Source of the DNA: Changchengzhania lutea | Lineage (GTDB): Bacteria > Bacteroidota > Bacteroidia > Flavobacteriales > Flavobacteriaceae | DNA: 64,000 nt | Assembly: GCF_006974145.1 (NCBI RefSeq) | Contig: NZ_CP039456.1 | Location: forward strand, 806,001-870,000 | Reading direction: 5' to 3' | Shown here: one piece after another, positions 48,401-57,900 of the stretch | Layout: each line of letters begins with the position of its first letter | Position numbering within the stretch: the first letter of the stretch is position 1 | Translations under genes and position numbers: made by a program | The notes under the pieces: generated by a model | What the model saw: only the letters and a program-made list of their open reading frames with translations | Databases searched by the model: none | What the model was told of the DNA's origin: nothing

Positions 48401-48537
48401 TTCAAAATTTGGTATCACGGGCTACAACCGCCTCAGGAACTCGAAATGCGGTTCCTGCAAATGCCATTGGAATTGGTGGTTTTATTCAAGGCCCTCCAAC
48501 AAAATCGGTTGGATTTAGTGTTAATATAGAATTTTAA
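45391..48537 (+). CDS. SusC/RagA-family TonB-linked outer-membrane protein, locus 1
   Basis: A 1048-residue outer-membrane transporter of the SusC/RagA type. The signal peptide ends at FAQ (about residue 23); a carboxypeptidase-regulatory-like domain with ISGTVSDGAGLPLPGATVLIKG and a repeated KGTSSGTSTDFDGKYSI follows at about 25-100; the TonB-dependent plug then has the EEVVVTALGIKRQKK segment and LRGMRSITSNNSALIVIDG. The C-terminal barrel ends in an aromatic residue (SVNIEF). It imports an unknown oligomer with SusD, which starts 5 nt on. I use the ATG before MKTKFSG; an in-frame ATG 12 codons upstream is part of the leader. Confidence 0.93.
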   Translation: MKTKFSGILTLLLAFVVQLTFAQEKQISGTVSDGAGLPLPGATVLIKGTSSGTSTDFDGKYSITANQGATLVFSFVGYTTKEIAVGASNTINVTMQEDAQALEEVVVTALGIKRQKKTLTYQAEKVSSQELVQVSPTRAASALAGKVAGLQINVQSNGVNPTTQVLLRGMRSITSNNSALIVIDGSIASQGAFDDLNPNDIESMNVLKGATAAALYGSSAGNGAIIINTKQGKAGDGFRVGVSTAATFENVAWMPEFQSEYGSGLNGIYDPIENLNWGPRFDGQLRQIGPTMGPNDPLPTQIVPYAPIKDNLLKFYNTGTTFQNTVYFSGGGDDSSFYVSVGDQKTKGIIPDDSYKRNTFKVNASKKLGKLTLSLASNYLRDETNVVGNRGGDQDRPLYWFILNQTNNTPVAEYSDWDNPNSYGYADNYSNAYYQNPYWVVGTTRDIDQTSRLTANITASYEIFDWMNFTTRIGINTGNGFGKEWRARQEYSNRLQPAAGTVPSFVTDTENSFTSYTTDALLSSDFEFGEDFQLKSILGATNTTNYTKNSIIAVNNLSIPDFYDISNGTGQPVVTANETSKRTYGFFADLNFGWRDFLFLNLSGRYDFTSTLPAADNSYFYPAAGLSFVVSDAFPDLKDGALSFLKLTASNSTVYNDLGAYQTNETFFQGTGFPFGSVNGFEVARTAVDSGLTKEKINTTEFGLNLAFFNNRLTFDGAYFETTSTDLITSTTPSVASNANLLLTNIGELKSSGYELTLGGTILQTDDFSWDMNINYTHNEQKVTKIKEGVDEIKLYSTNVLDEVGIFAVVGEPFPTLKASSYVRDPQGRIVINPVDGNPIQGDVKSHGQVTPDYIIGLNSSINYKGFRLSTTMDYRTGHVYYEQGTDAMEFTGRGTHTVQANRQDFVIPNTVYETAAGSGVFVENTSIPITGGDMTYWQNVYNNIKENYIKDATAFKIREVSLTYELPSKYLENSLVHSLRFGFIGRNLFTWLPSESKFADPEFQNLVSRATTASGTRNAVPANAIGIGGFIQGPPTKSVGFSVNIEF

Positions 48538-48542
48538 AAAAA

Positions 48543-50030
48543 ATGAAAATGAAAAATATATTAAAAACAATCAATATTCTAGTTGTTGTATTACTGCTAG
48601 CATCTTGTAGTGACAGTTTTTTGGATGTCAATGAAGACCCAAATAATCCTATAGCGGTTACCCCTGACCTTATCTTACCGACTGGATTAAACTTTAGTAA
48701 CATCATAGAAGAGCGATCTCGAGGTATGAACCATTTAGGTAACCTGTTTATGTACAGCTGGAGTCAATCTAATGGTTTTTCTTGGTATCCTGATGAATTT
48801 CAATATCTAGTTAATTCAACATTTTACACACGTATTTTTGATTATACGTATAGGAGTCCACTTAAGCAATACGCAGCATTAATTAATTTAGAGGGTGCAG
48901 AAAATGGTTATTATCAAGCTATTGGTAAAATAATGGCAGCGCTTCATTTTCAACAGTTAGTTGATTGCTATGGAGATGTCCCTTATACGGAAGCTTTACA
49001 AAGAGGTGGCAATGCCACTCCTGCGTATGACGATGCTCAAGCTGTTTATGAAGGGATCATGAATGATTTATCTGATGCCATTACTTTAATTAATGCTACA
49101 TCAAATTCTGTAGTTGGAGCTATTGTACCTGGCATTGATGATGGTGTTTTTGGTGGCGATATGGACAAGTGGAAAACATTTGCAAATACTGTTAAATTAA
49201 GAATACTAGTGCGTCAGTCAGACATGGCTGGAAGAGATGCCTATATTCAAGATGAGTTTGCTAAAATCGCCGCTTCGGGTGCTGGTTATATGAATTCTGA
49301 TGTTACTATAAATATTGGATATGCTCAAAACGCAAATCAGCAAAATAGAAAATGGGAAGACATGAGTCAAGATGTTTCTGGTACTGAAACGCTTACTTAT
49401 AAGGCTACTTGCGCAACACCTTATGCTTTAGATAGGCTAATAAGTACAAATGATGGTAGACTAGACTTTATTTTCGAAAGACCAGCTACTGGCCATTTAG
49501 GCGTACCACAAGGCCTTGTAGATTATGGAGGTACGCAATTTCTTACTCCGGAATTGGTGTCAAACGTTGGCCCTGGGATTTATAAAGGTCCTACTCAAGA
49601 TGGGGTTCTTTATACTGCTGCAGAGTCTTATTTTAATAGAGCCGAAGCTGCTGTTAAAGGATTTATTTCTAGCGACCCTAAAGCCATGTATGAAGCTGGA
49701 ATTCAAGCCTCTTTTGACTATCTAGGTGCAGGTGATGCCAGTGGGTATTACGGCCAGGATATTACAACAGTTGGTTGGGATAATTCTTCAAACAAAATTG
49801 AAGCCATTATGATTCAGAAATGGGTAGCTCTTATGGGTATTAACGCACTTCAATCTTGGTTTGATTATACTAGAACAGGGTATCCATCAGATCTTCCTGT
49901 ATCTTTACAAGCAACAACTCCAGATAGACCAGTTAGACTGTTTTATCCATCGAGTGAAGTAACGTCTAATGCAGATAATTTACCAACACAGCCAGATGCT
50001 TTTACAGCAAAACCATTTTGGGCTAATTAA
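48543..50030 (+). CDS. SusD/RagB-family surface lipoprotein, locus 1
   Basis: A 495-residue lipoprotein with lipobox LLLASC (Cys22) and an acidic stretch after it, as needed for surface export. The SusD-like region has repeated TPR-type helices (for example GKIMAALHFQQLVDCYGDVPYTEALQ) and a long C-terminal part. It captures ligand above SusC. Relatives of this kind are grouped as SusD-like type 2, with no amyloid-binding residues to read here. It starts 5 nt after the SusC stop in the same transcript. Confidence 0.9.
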   Translation: MKMKNILKTINILVVVLLLASCSDSFLDVNEDPNNPIAVTPDLILPTGLNFSNIIEERSRGMNHLGNLFMYSWSQSNGFSWYPDEFQYLVNSTFYTRIFDYTYRSPLKQYAALINLEGAENGYYQAIGKIMAALHFQQLVDCYGDVPYTEALQRGGNATPAYDDAQAVYEGIMNDLSDAITLINATSNSVVGAIVPGIDDGVFGGDMDKWKTFANTVKLRILVRQSDMAGRDAYIQDEFAKIAASGAGYMNSDVTINIGYAQNANQQNRKWEDMSQDVSGTETLTYKATCATPYALDRLISTNDGRLDFIFERPATGHLGVPQGLVDYGGTQFLTPELVSNVGPGIYKGPTQDGVLYTAAESYFNRAEAAVKGFISSDPKAMYEAGIQASFDYLGAGDASGYYGQDITTVGWDNSSNKIEAIMIQKWVALMGINALQSWFDYTRTGYPSDLPVSLQATTPDRPVRLFYPSSEVTSNADNLPTQPDAFTAKPFWAN

Positions 50031-50041
50031 AAAAAAACGAT

Positions 50042-50968
50042 ATGAAAAATTATATTAAATATTTATCAATTTTATGTGTCTCATTACTGTTTACTTCATG
50101 TTTGGTAGACGATGGTGACACAGTAGACATCGAATACGGTCTTGGACCCAATTTAGTTGGTTTCCTAAATCCAAGCGTTAACGCATCTGTTGCTGCAGAT
50201 GGGAATACGAATGACATTTTAATGACTGTGACCTTCGCAGGTCCAACAGCTTCTGAGTTTACTGGAGATTTCGACGTAACGATTAGTGTAGACCCTTCTT
50301 CTACGGCAGTAGCGGGTACACATTATGAGCTTAGTTCGAGTACTTTAACGTTGTCAAAAGACACTAATTATATTGCAAATTTACCTTTAACAATTCTTAC
50401 TGAAGGCATCGATCCTCCATTAGATGCAAATCCAGTGCTAACTTTAGTTATTACTGAAATATCTGATGGATCAATTGTTCCTAATGGTAAAACTTCTTCT
50501 ATTGATATTACAATAGAATATTTATGTTTCTCTAATATTACAGGTAAATATCGTGCTTTAGAAGGCAAATATTTTAGAATTGGCGTTGAAAGTAGCTTGT
50601 CTACACCAGATGCATGGCCAGATGAAACAGAGATTATATTTCTTTGTGGAAATACCTATAGAGTTCTTGAATATTTTGGACCTGAAGCTTTTAATGGTAA
50701 TGAATGGTATTTTAACATAGATGAATCAGGTACTATTACGTATCCAGCAACAACTCCTACCGGAGACCCTCAAATGGGTAATGGACAACCCTTTATTTCG
50801 TGTGCAACAGACCCAGGTAATATGACAAATGTTCCGTGTGGTGCAAGTAGTACAAATTATGTAGAGATTGATGGAGATGAGATAAGATTATATATGACTT
50901 ATGGCTATTTAACTCCTGGTTCTGGTCCTAGAGAATTTTTTCATGTTCTGGAGAAAATTGTAGACTAA
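50042..50968 (+). CDS. surface lipoprotein with Ig-like N-terminal domain, locus 1
   Basis: A 308-residue lipoprotein (lipobox LLFTSC, Cys20, then VDDGD). The N-terminal half, with GTHYELSSSTLTLSKDTN, has the pattern of the DUF1735/Calx-beta type domains that bind accessory SusC/SusD systems. The C-terminal half holds a Cys-rich region (ISCATDPGNMTNVPCG). It is cotranscribed with SusD, 11 nt on. Function unknown; a substrate-binding SusE-like role is inference. Confidence 0.7.
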   Translation: MKNYIKYLSILCVSLLFTSCLVDDGDTVDIEYGLGPNLVGFLNPSVNASVAADGNTNDILMTVTFAGPTASEFTGDFDVTISVDPSSTAVAGTHYELSSSTLTLSKDTNYIANLPLTILTEGIDPPLDANPVLTLVITEISDGSIVPNGKTSSIDITIEYLCFSNITGKYRALEGKYFRIGVESSLSTPDAWPDETEIIFLCGNTYRVLEYFGPEAFNGNEWYFNIDESGTITYPATTPTGDPQMGNGQPFISCATDPGNMTNVPCGASSTNYVEIDGDEIRLYMTYGYLTPGSGPREFFHVLEKIVD

Positions 50969-50992
50969 TTTTAAATTTAAAAAATAGAAAAA

Positions 50993-52246
50993 ATGAAAAA
51001 AATGAAATATATTTTAAGCTCTACAATCTTAACGCTTTTTCTTTTTGGATGTGATGTTCAAGAGGCAAAGCAAGATAGTTCGCCAATTGGAAGTACCGAG
51101 GGTTATTCAATTCCATCATTCACCTTGACTTCTGAGGGTTCAACCAATGAGGGAGACGAAACAGTTTATACATATACGGTTACTCTAGATAAACCAATTA
51201 CGAAGAATGTAAACTTGGCTTTTGAAATACTTGATGGTACTACGGCTACAGAACATGAGGATTTCGATTTTGTTAGTGGTACGCTTAGGGCCTATGAAAC
51301 TACAACCACTTTGCAAATTATAATTTATAATGATGATGAAGTAGAAGATACTGAAATTTTGAATGTTACAGTAGTACCTGGGCCAGATTTAGAAACTGCT
51401 TATATTCTAAACCCTATATCGGTGTACCCAGAGTTAAGCATTACTATAGATAATTTTACTTCTGGTGATCTTAATATTGGAATGGAATGGGATGCAGATA
51501 ATGGTTCTGGAGCTTCTCCAACAGAATTAGCAGATTTAATATTATTAATTACAGATGCCGTTAGCCCTTATACTACTGTAATTGGTAGTGCAGATGGAGG
51601 TTCTTTTGAAACTTACACTATGACTTCTGATACGCCTGATGGCGATTACTTTGTTATAGCTGACGTATATGCACTTGATGACTCCGATTTTGATATGGAT
51701 ATAACGGTAACTTTTGATCAAGGAGGAGTTGTTCAAGGAGCCGCGATTGAATTTCCTGCAGCGATGAACTCAAGAATCCTTTGTGATGAATATGTTGTTC
51801 TAGCCAAAGTTACAAAATCTGGAGAAACTTATTCTTGGACTTCTGAAAATGCAACTCTGACTAATGAACCAGCCAATGATAGTGCTGCTCCATATATAGG
51901 AACTTCAACTGTCTTACTTGATGCTTGGGCAGATTATGCTAATGGAGCCTCTGTTGAAATTGAAGCAGGAACAAGTGCCAATGAATTTTGGATAAGAAAT
52001 TATACCAACCCTGCGATTACAAACACTGACACTGCATACCTGATTGTAACGATTGACGATGTTTGTGGTAATGTAACAGTAATGTCGAATGAAGACTATG
52101 ATTATGGTTGTCCTACAGGAGTCGTTACAGGTTCAGGTACAGTTGATCTAAATAGTAAAACAATTGATATAACCAATACATTTGCTCTTGGTGCCGCTTG
52201 TGGAGGAGATTATCCTGGTCAACGATTTGTACTTCGATTACCGTAA
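50993..52246 (+). CDS. Calx-beta-type surface lipoprotein, locus 1
   Basis: A 417-residue lipoprotein (lipobox LFLFGC, Cys20). Residues about 45-125 form a Calx-beta-like domain, with NEGDETVYTYTVTLDKPITKNVNLAFEI and IYNDDEVEDTEILNVTVV. The rest is rich in Asp, Thr and Gly and mostly beta structured, with no recognised domain. It is the fourth gene of the SusC/SusD locus and is followed by a strong terminator. Confidence 0.7.
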   Translation: MKKMKYILSSTILTLFLFGCDVQEAKQDSSPIGSTEGYSIPSFTLTSEGSTNEGDETVYTYTVTLDKPITKNVNLAFEILDGTTATEHEDFDFVSGTLRAYETTTTLQIIIYNDDEVEDTEILNVTVVPGPDLETAYILNPISVYPELSITIDNFTSGDLNIGMEWDADNGSGASPTELADLILLITDAVSPYTTVIGSADGGSFETYTMTSDTPDGDYFVIADVYALDDSDFDMDITVTFDQGGVVQGAAIEFPAAMNSRILCDEYVVLAKVTKSGETYSWTSENATLTNEPANDSAAPYIGTSTVLLDAWADYANGASVEIEAGTSANEFWIRNYTNPAITNTDTAYLIVTIDDVCGNVTVMSNEDYDYGCPTGVVTGSGTVDLNSKTIDITNTFALGAACGGDYPGQRFVLRLP

Positions 52247-52289
52247 TTTAATTTCTATATAAAAAGAAAATTTGCGTGATGTAAAACTA

Positions 52290-52319
52290 AAACCACTCTA
52301 TTAAAAGAGTGGTTTTTTT
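52290..52319 (+). terminator. rho-independent terminator of SusC/SusD locus 1
   Basis: AAACCACTCT pairs perfectly with AGAGTGGTTT across a six-base loop (TATTAA-type), followed by a run of seven T. It lies 43 nt past the last lipoprotein stop and 14 nt before the rlmB remnant. Confidence 0.9.
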
Positions 52320-52333
52320 ATACCTTTATCCCA

Positions 52334-52714
52334 ATGGAAAACCAAACACAAATATTCGGCATTAGAGCAATTATTGAAGCTATTAATGTTGGAGAAACTA
52401 CAGATAAGTTATTTCTACAAAAAGGAGAAAGAGGTGAGTTATTTAGTGAATTATAATCTTTATTAAATAGAAAATCAATCAACAAGTCTTACGTTCCTGT
52501 TGAAAAGTTGAATAGACTCACTTCAAAAAATCACAAAGGCGCCGTTGCCCAAATTTCGCCAATAGAGTTTTATAATAAAGAGCATCTTCTACTAAACGTT
52601 CTCCAATCTAGTAAAGTATACTGTATTCCATTTGATTTGTCATACACATCACATAACTTTGTGGCAATTCTTTGCGCCGTTGACCACACAAGCATCAATG
52701 GTATTGTTATCTTT
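52334..52714 (+). pseudogene. rlmB (23S rRNA G2251 2'-O-methyltransferase) remnant, left part
   Basis: The frame opens MENQTQIFGIRAIIEAINVG, which is the conserved N-terminal of flavobacterial RlmB, and goes on to KSYVPVEKLNRLTSKNHKGAVAQ, a TrmH-type substrate-binding domain. Codon 41 is an in-frame TAA, and the middle has substitutions away from the family. The open part covers about 127 codons of the usual ~245; the catalytic SPOUT domain is missing. It is broken at 52714 by the IS1634-type element. Confidence 0.8.
52390..52714. repeat. 325-bp direct repeat, left copy
   Basis: This segment of the rlmB remnant, from TGGAGAAACTAC to GTTATCTTT, is repeated with no mismatch that I can see at 54379-54703. 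The two copies abut the IS ends exactly. It is therefore a target-site duplication of unusual length. Confidence 0.85.
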
Positions 52715-54378
52715 CCTGTTTTGTGACTTGAGGCACCCAAGATCAAAATTTCATAATTTCAAGAATCTTAGTTTTGCTTTCAGATAGTTGTAGCAGTTTA
52801 GATTTGACTTCCTTTGACCGTGGAAGTGCATAGGTTAATTGTTGTATATCGTTGATTTCTAAAATTGCTTTTTCGATAGAGATGCCTGTTTTATTTAGAC
52901 ATAGTCTTCTTTCAAGTTCCTTGTATAGTGTGTAAGCCATGAAGCATATGCATATGTGGGCCTTTATACGACCATTTTTTCTGTGATATATTGGTCTTGC
53001 CCGTAGGTCTGATTTCGATATTCTAAATGCTTTTTCCACAGTCCATAAATTAGCATAAGCCTTTATTACTTCTTTAGGGTCTAAGTCCGTGTTGGTGTTG
53101 TATCCTTTCAGCCCATCCCATTTACTATCCGCTTTATATCTATCATAATCAATTTCAACCTTTGTGTCCCCTTCTAGTTTGAGATACTTATTGTAGCCCC
53201 GGTTATTGATACTTTCCTTTGTTAGCTTTCCCGTGGCTACCTTCTTCTTCAGTTTTGTTAGACCTCGTTTCCTATTAAACTCATCTTTTCGCTGCCGTTT
53301 GGTGCTGAATGAGACTACTAAGCGTCCTTTACTTGTTATAAAATCGTGAGGCTTGGTTTCTGGGATGTTCGCTTCTAATATCAAGTTTCTGATATCTTCT
53401 TTTTCACTTTTTACCCGACCGCCTAAAATATATCGAAAACCTTCTTCTTCAAGTTTCTCAATGTTCTTTTTTGAAAGTAAGGCAGCATCTGCAACGACTA
53501 TGGGTTTTGCTATCGCGTAGCGTTTACATATCTGTTCAATGGCAGGTACCAGTGTTTTAGTCTCAGCTGTATTACCTTCAAAAACTTGATAAGCAATCGG
53601 GTAACCGTTCGTACTCACCAAAAGACCAATCATGATTTGAGGGTGCTGGTGTTTACCGTCTTTGGAATACCCTATCTTTCTTAACTGATCTTCTTTGTCT
53701 GTTTCAAAGTACAATGTGGTCATGTCGTAGAATACTAGACCGATCTGATTGTTCAATATTTTCTTGGTGTAGTTAAATGTGATGCCCTGTATTATATTGA
53801 TGACAGGTTCAGTAAGCTTGTCCATGTACCTATAAATTGCATGCACTCCCACATCAACCTTTGCATGTCGATGCAGGTACTCTACAGTACGCAACTTGCT
53901 ACCGGGCATGACAAGGCGGCTGATGACAAGTGCTTTTAGATACTCTGTATCCTTAAGAGAACTTTCATAGCCCACAGTGTTGAACAACGAACCGAAAACC
54001 AAATCCGGTCCTATCAACTGGATATTTTCATTGTATAAAGAGGAAACAAATGCATCAATTGTAAGATCTTCCGATTCAATGAATAATGAAGGTTGTTGGC
54101 TTAGCTTGTCTATCTCAAAATTAGCAATCCGTTTAAGCAAATCTACCTCTTGGGATGTCCGTCCGACTCCAACAGTTTGCAATATCTTATTTCTTCTCCC
54201 CTCTTTTTTAAGAATCTGAATACTAAACGAGCCACTTTTATTCTTTTTCTGACGTACAAACATGTCATAAATATACACATTTGAACGGGCGAGGCACCCA
54301 TAACAATCATTTGAAAATTGTAACATAACTCATTGTTAGATAGTTACAACTTATTAATTTGGATGGTCACAAAACAGG
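52715..54378 (-). mobile_element. complete IS1634-type insertion sequence, 1664 bp
   Basis: The ends are perfect 13-bp inverted repeats, CCTGTTTTGTGAC at 52715-52727 and its reverse complement at 54366-54378. It carries one intact transposase on the minus strand. It has inserted into the rlmB remnant, and the 325 bp of target next to it appear on both sides. Confidence 0.92.
52743..54263 (-). CDS. IS1634-family transposase
   Basis: A DDE transposase of 506 residues from MFVRQKKNKSGS (54263). GLVFYDMTTLYFE has the first catalytic Asp, IVVADAALLSKKN the second, and LWTVEKAFRISKSDLRARPIYHR the Glu with the family's C-terminal signature. All motifs are intact, so the element is probably still able to move. 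A longer reading from 54326 adds 21 residues that are not conserved. Confidence 0.92.
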   Translation of the reverse strand: MFVRQKKNKSGSFSIQILKKEGRRNKILQTVGVGRTSQEVDLLKRIANFEIDKLSQQPSLFIESEDLTIDAFVSSLYNENIQLIGPDLVFGSLFNTVGYESSLKDTEYLKALVISRLVMPGSKLRTVEYLHRHAKVDVGVHAIYRYMDKLTEPVINIIQGITFNYTKKILNNQIGLVFYDMTTLYFETDKEDQLRKIGYSKDGKHQHPQIMIGLLVSTNGYPIAYQVFEGNTAETKTLVPAIEQICKRYAIAKPIVVADAALLSKKNIEKLEEEGFRYILGGRVKSEKEDIRNLILEANIPETKPHDFITSKGRLVVSFSTKRQRKDEFNRKRGLTKLKKKVATGKLTKESINNRGYNKYLKLEGDTKVEIDYDRYKADSKWDGLKGYNTNTDLDPKEVIKAYANLWTVEKAFRISKSDLRARPIYHRKNGRIKAHICICFMAYTLYKELERRLCLNKTGISIEKAILEINDIQQLTYALPRSKEVKSKLLQLSESKTKILEIMKF

Positions 54379-54703
54379 TGGAGAAACTACAGATAAGTTA
54401 TTTCTACAAAAAGGAGAAAGAGGTGAGTTATTTAGTGAATTATAATCTTTATTAAATAGAAAATCAATCAACAAGTCTTACGTTCCTGTTGAAAAGTTGA
54501 ATAGACTCACTTCAAAAAATCACAAAGGCGCCGTTGCCCAAATTTCGCCAATAGAGTTTTATAATAAAGAGCATCTTCTACTAAACGTTCTCCAATCTAG
54601 TAAAGTATACTGTATTCCATTTGATTTGTCATACACATCACATAACTTTGTGGCAATTCTTTGCGCCGTTGACCACACAAGCATCAATGGTATTGTTATC
54701 TTT
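54379..54703. repeat. 325-bp direct repeat, right copy
   Basis: Identical to 52390-52714 by my comparison. It begins directly after the right IS end and runs into the original continuation of the rlmB remnant (CAATTTGAAATTTG). Confidence 0.85.
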
Positions 54704-54721
54704 CAATTTGAAATTTGTTAG
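54379..54721 (+). pseudogene. rlmB remnant, right part (duplicated)
   Basis: This part repeats codons from about 20 to 127 of the remnant and then runs on to a stop TAG at 54719-54721 after GIVIFQFEIC. The loss of the catalytic half and the TAA at codon 41 are older than the IS, as they stand in both copies. A functional rlmB, if present, must lie elsewhere. Confidence 0.75.
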
Positions 54722-54818
54722 AATAATAATTATTTATAGTCATATAATGTGTGTATATATTATTCTAAAAGAGCAAACATTCCATTAATTCATTAAAATA
54801 TTCATCTTTTTCTTGAAT

Positions 54819-54963
54819 TTTAACCATTTATTATTGCTTAATTAACTTTTTATTATGATTTTTGGCATTGACTAATTCAAATAATTATAAAATGAAAACA
54901 AAGTTTAGTGGAATTCTAACGCTATTACTAGCGTTTGTTGTGCAACTCACGTTTGCACAAGAA
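54819..54963 (+). repeat. SusC leader and signal-peptide segment, copy 2
   Basis: Close match to 45319-45463. It differs at a few leader bases and at two in the first 73 coding bases, then the two SusC genes diverge quickly. Confidence 0.7.
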
Positions 54964-57900
54964 AAGACAATTTCTGGTACGGTAATAGACAATTATGGTC
55001 TACCCCTTCCTGGAGCGACTGTCTTAATTAAAGGTACTTCCTCTGGTACATCTTCAGATTTCGATGGTAAATATTCAATCAAAGCTAGTCAAGGGGCAAC
55101 CCTAGTATTCAGTTTTGTAGGGTACGCGAATAAACAAGTAGCTGTGGGAAATTCAAATACAATAGATGTAGTTATGGTCGAAGATACCTCTGCTCTTGAA
55201 GAAGTTGTTGTTGTAGCTTATGGTACACAAACCAAACAGTCTATTGTAGGTTCTGTGGGTATAGTAACAAGTGAAGTTATTGAGAACCAACAGGTAACTT
55301 CTCCATTAAGAGCTCTTCAAGGTGCTGTCCCTGGGGTCAATTTACTTACTGCTGGTGGCCAACCTGGAAACAACCCCACAATAAGAATTAGAGGTTTTTC
55401 AAGTTTAAATGCTGATGCATCTCCACTAATTGTTTTAGATGGTGCTCCATTTAATGGAAACTTGAACACTATAAGTCAAGACCAAATTGAATCCTTGTCT
55501 GTATTAAAAGATGCTTCATCTACATCGCTTTATGGTTCTCGTGGTGCTAATGGTGTTATTCTTATTACAACAAAAAAGGGTAAAAGAAATTCTGCTCCAA
55601 GAGTTACTGTTAGATCTCAAGTAGGTTTTTCTAACCCAACGGTTGGAGTGCATGACTTATTAAGTACAGATGATCAATTTAAATTGACATGGGAAGCACA
55701 GAGAAATGAAAACCAATATAATCTAGGACAGTCTCCTACTGAGGCTGCTGAGAATGCTTCTGCAGGACTTGTTGATTATTTTGGTTACAACCCTTATAAT
55801 GTTGCTAGACCTGTTGATGTTAATGGTAATTTAACAACTGCCAACAAGTTATGGGACACGAATTGGGAAGATGAAATCTTAAAAAGAGACTATTTGAGAA
55901 CTAATCATAACATAAGTCTTTCAGGTGGTGATGAAAAAACCACTTACTTTATGGGCATGGACTATTTAAACGAAGAAGGACCAGTAATTCGTTCTAATTT
56001 TGAAAGAGTTGCTGCAAGACTTAATATAGAGTCTCAAGTTAACGACTGGCTTAAAGTTGGTTTCAATACGAGTTTTTCAAGATCTAATTCAGGAAATCCA
56101 GATCAGACCAGTGGAAGTACAACACAAGCAATCTCATGGATATATGGTGTTTCTAGTGCATATCCTATTTTTGCAAGAGATGCAAACGGTAGACTTTCAT
56201 TGGATGTAGCTGGGCAACCTCAATATGATTTAGGAAATGGAGCAAATGCTGGACAATCAGTAAATAGTGTTAGACCGTCTAGAGGTGGTCAAAATGTTTT
56301 GGCTGAACTTTATTTAGGTAGAGAAAATAGAAGACGTACAAGTTATTTGGGTAATCTTTTTGCCGAAATTCAATTATTAGAGGGACTGAAGTTTAGAACA
56401 AATTTCAGTTATGAAAATTATCTTTTTGATTCCTTTAGTTTTGATGATGATTTATTGAGTTTTGCTTCGAACGTAGGTGGTCGTGTAGATCAAGATAGAG
56501 ATATTACTACTACTGTTAACGCTATTCAATCTTTAAACTACCAAAAAGGTTTTGGCAGTCATAATATTTCTGTTGATTTGATTACAGAAGCCTACACTTT
56601 TGAGTTTGATAATTTAGGTGCTCAGGGTACTGGCTTCCTTCCAAATGTTAGTGTTTTAGATGGTGCAACTGCTCCAGAATCAGTTACTGGTAATGTGGTT
56701 TCAGAAAGAATTAATAGTTACTTGGGTAGGTTAGCCTATAATTTTAATCAAAAATATTTTATTGAAGGTTCTTACAGACGTGATGGTTCTACCAGATTTA
56801 GTGAAGACACACGTTGGGGTGATTTCTTCTCAGTTGGTGCCAGTTGGGTGGTTACAAATGAATCCTTCTTATCTGATAGTAACACCTTAAACTATTTAAA
56901 GTTTAGAGGGTCTTATGGAGAACTGGGGAATAACCGCATTTTTTTATCTGGCTCAAACCCTCTTGTTCAAGATTATTTCCCATACCAATCTATTTTTAAC
57001 TTAGGCTGGAACAACGAAGGTAACACAGGTATTTTACTTGCAGGTGTTGCTGACCCTAATATTAGTTGGGAAAGAACTGAATCTTTAAATATTGGTGTTG
57101 ATTTTGAGTTGTTTAATGGTGTTATATCTGGTACTGTAGATTACTACTCTAAAGAATCTGTTGACTTAATATATGACAAACCGATTCCTTCATCAACTGG
57201 TGTTAGTGAAATCACAACAAATATTGGTGCTATTAAAAACTACGGATGGGAAGTTGCTTTAAATTCAAAAAATGTTAGTACAGACGATTTTACTTGGACT
57301 ACTGGGATTAATTTCTCTTTAGATAATAATGAAATTACAGAGTTAACTCAAGATGAATTTGTTAATGGGTCTAAATTATGGAAAGTAGGTAATTCTATTT
57401 TCGATTGGTACATCCGCGAATGGGCTGGTGTTGACCCTGCTGATGGTTTTGGTATGTGGTATCAAGATGTTTTAGATGTAGATGGTGAAGTTACAGGTAG
57501 AGTTACTACTAAAGATTACGACACAGCTACCCGTTACGAAACAGGTTCTTCTTCATTGCCAGATATTATTGGTGGTTTTACAAACTTTATCAAATATAAA
57601 CAATTTGATTTAAGTATCCTTATGAACTTTAGTTTTGGTGGTACTTTATTGGACACGGATTATTCTGGTCTTATCAATCAATTCTCAAATCCTGGTGTTG
57701 CTCATCATGCTGATACTCAAAACAGATGGCAACAACCTGGAGATATAACTGATTATCCATTATTACTTACTGGTAATAATAACCATGCATCACGTTCAAC
57801 TCGATTCTTATTCGATAATGATTATGTGCGTTTGAAGAGTTTAACTTTTGGATATAACTTACCAAGTTCTGTGACAGATAGAATTGGATTATCCAGTTTC

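Noticed and set aside
52508-54721. Two identical 70-odd-codon frames in the direct repeats
   Set aside because: They are the stretch of the rlmB remnant after its in-frame stop, seen twice because of the 325-bp duplication, not separate genes.
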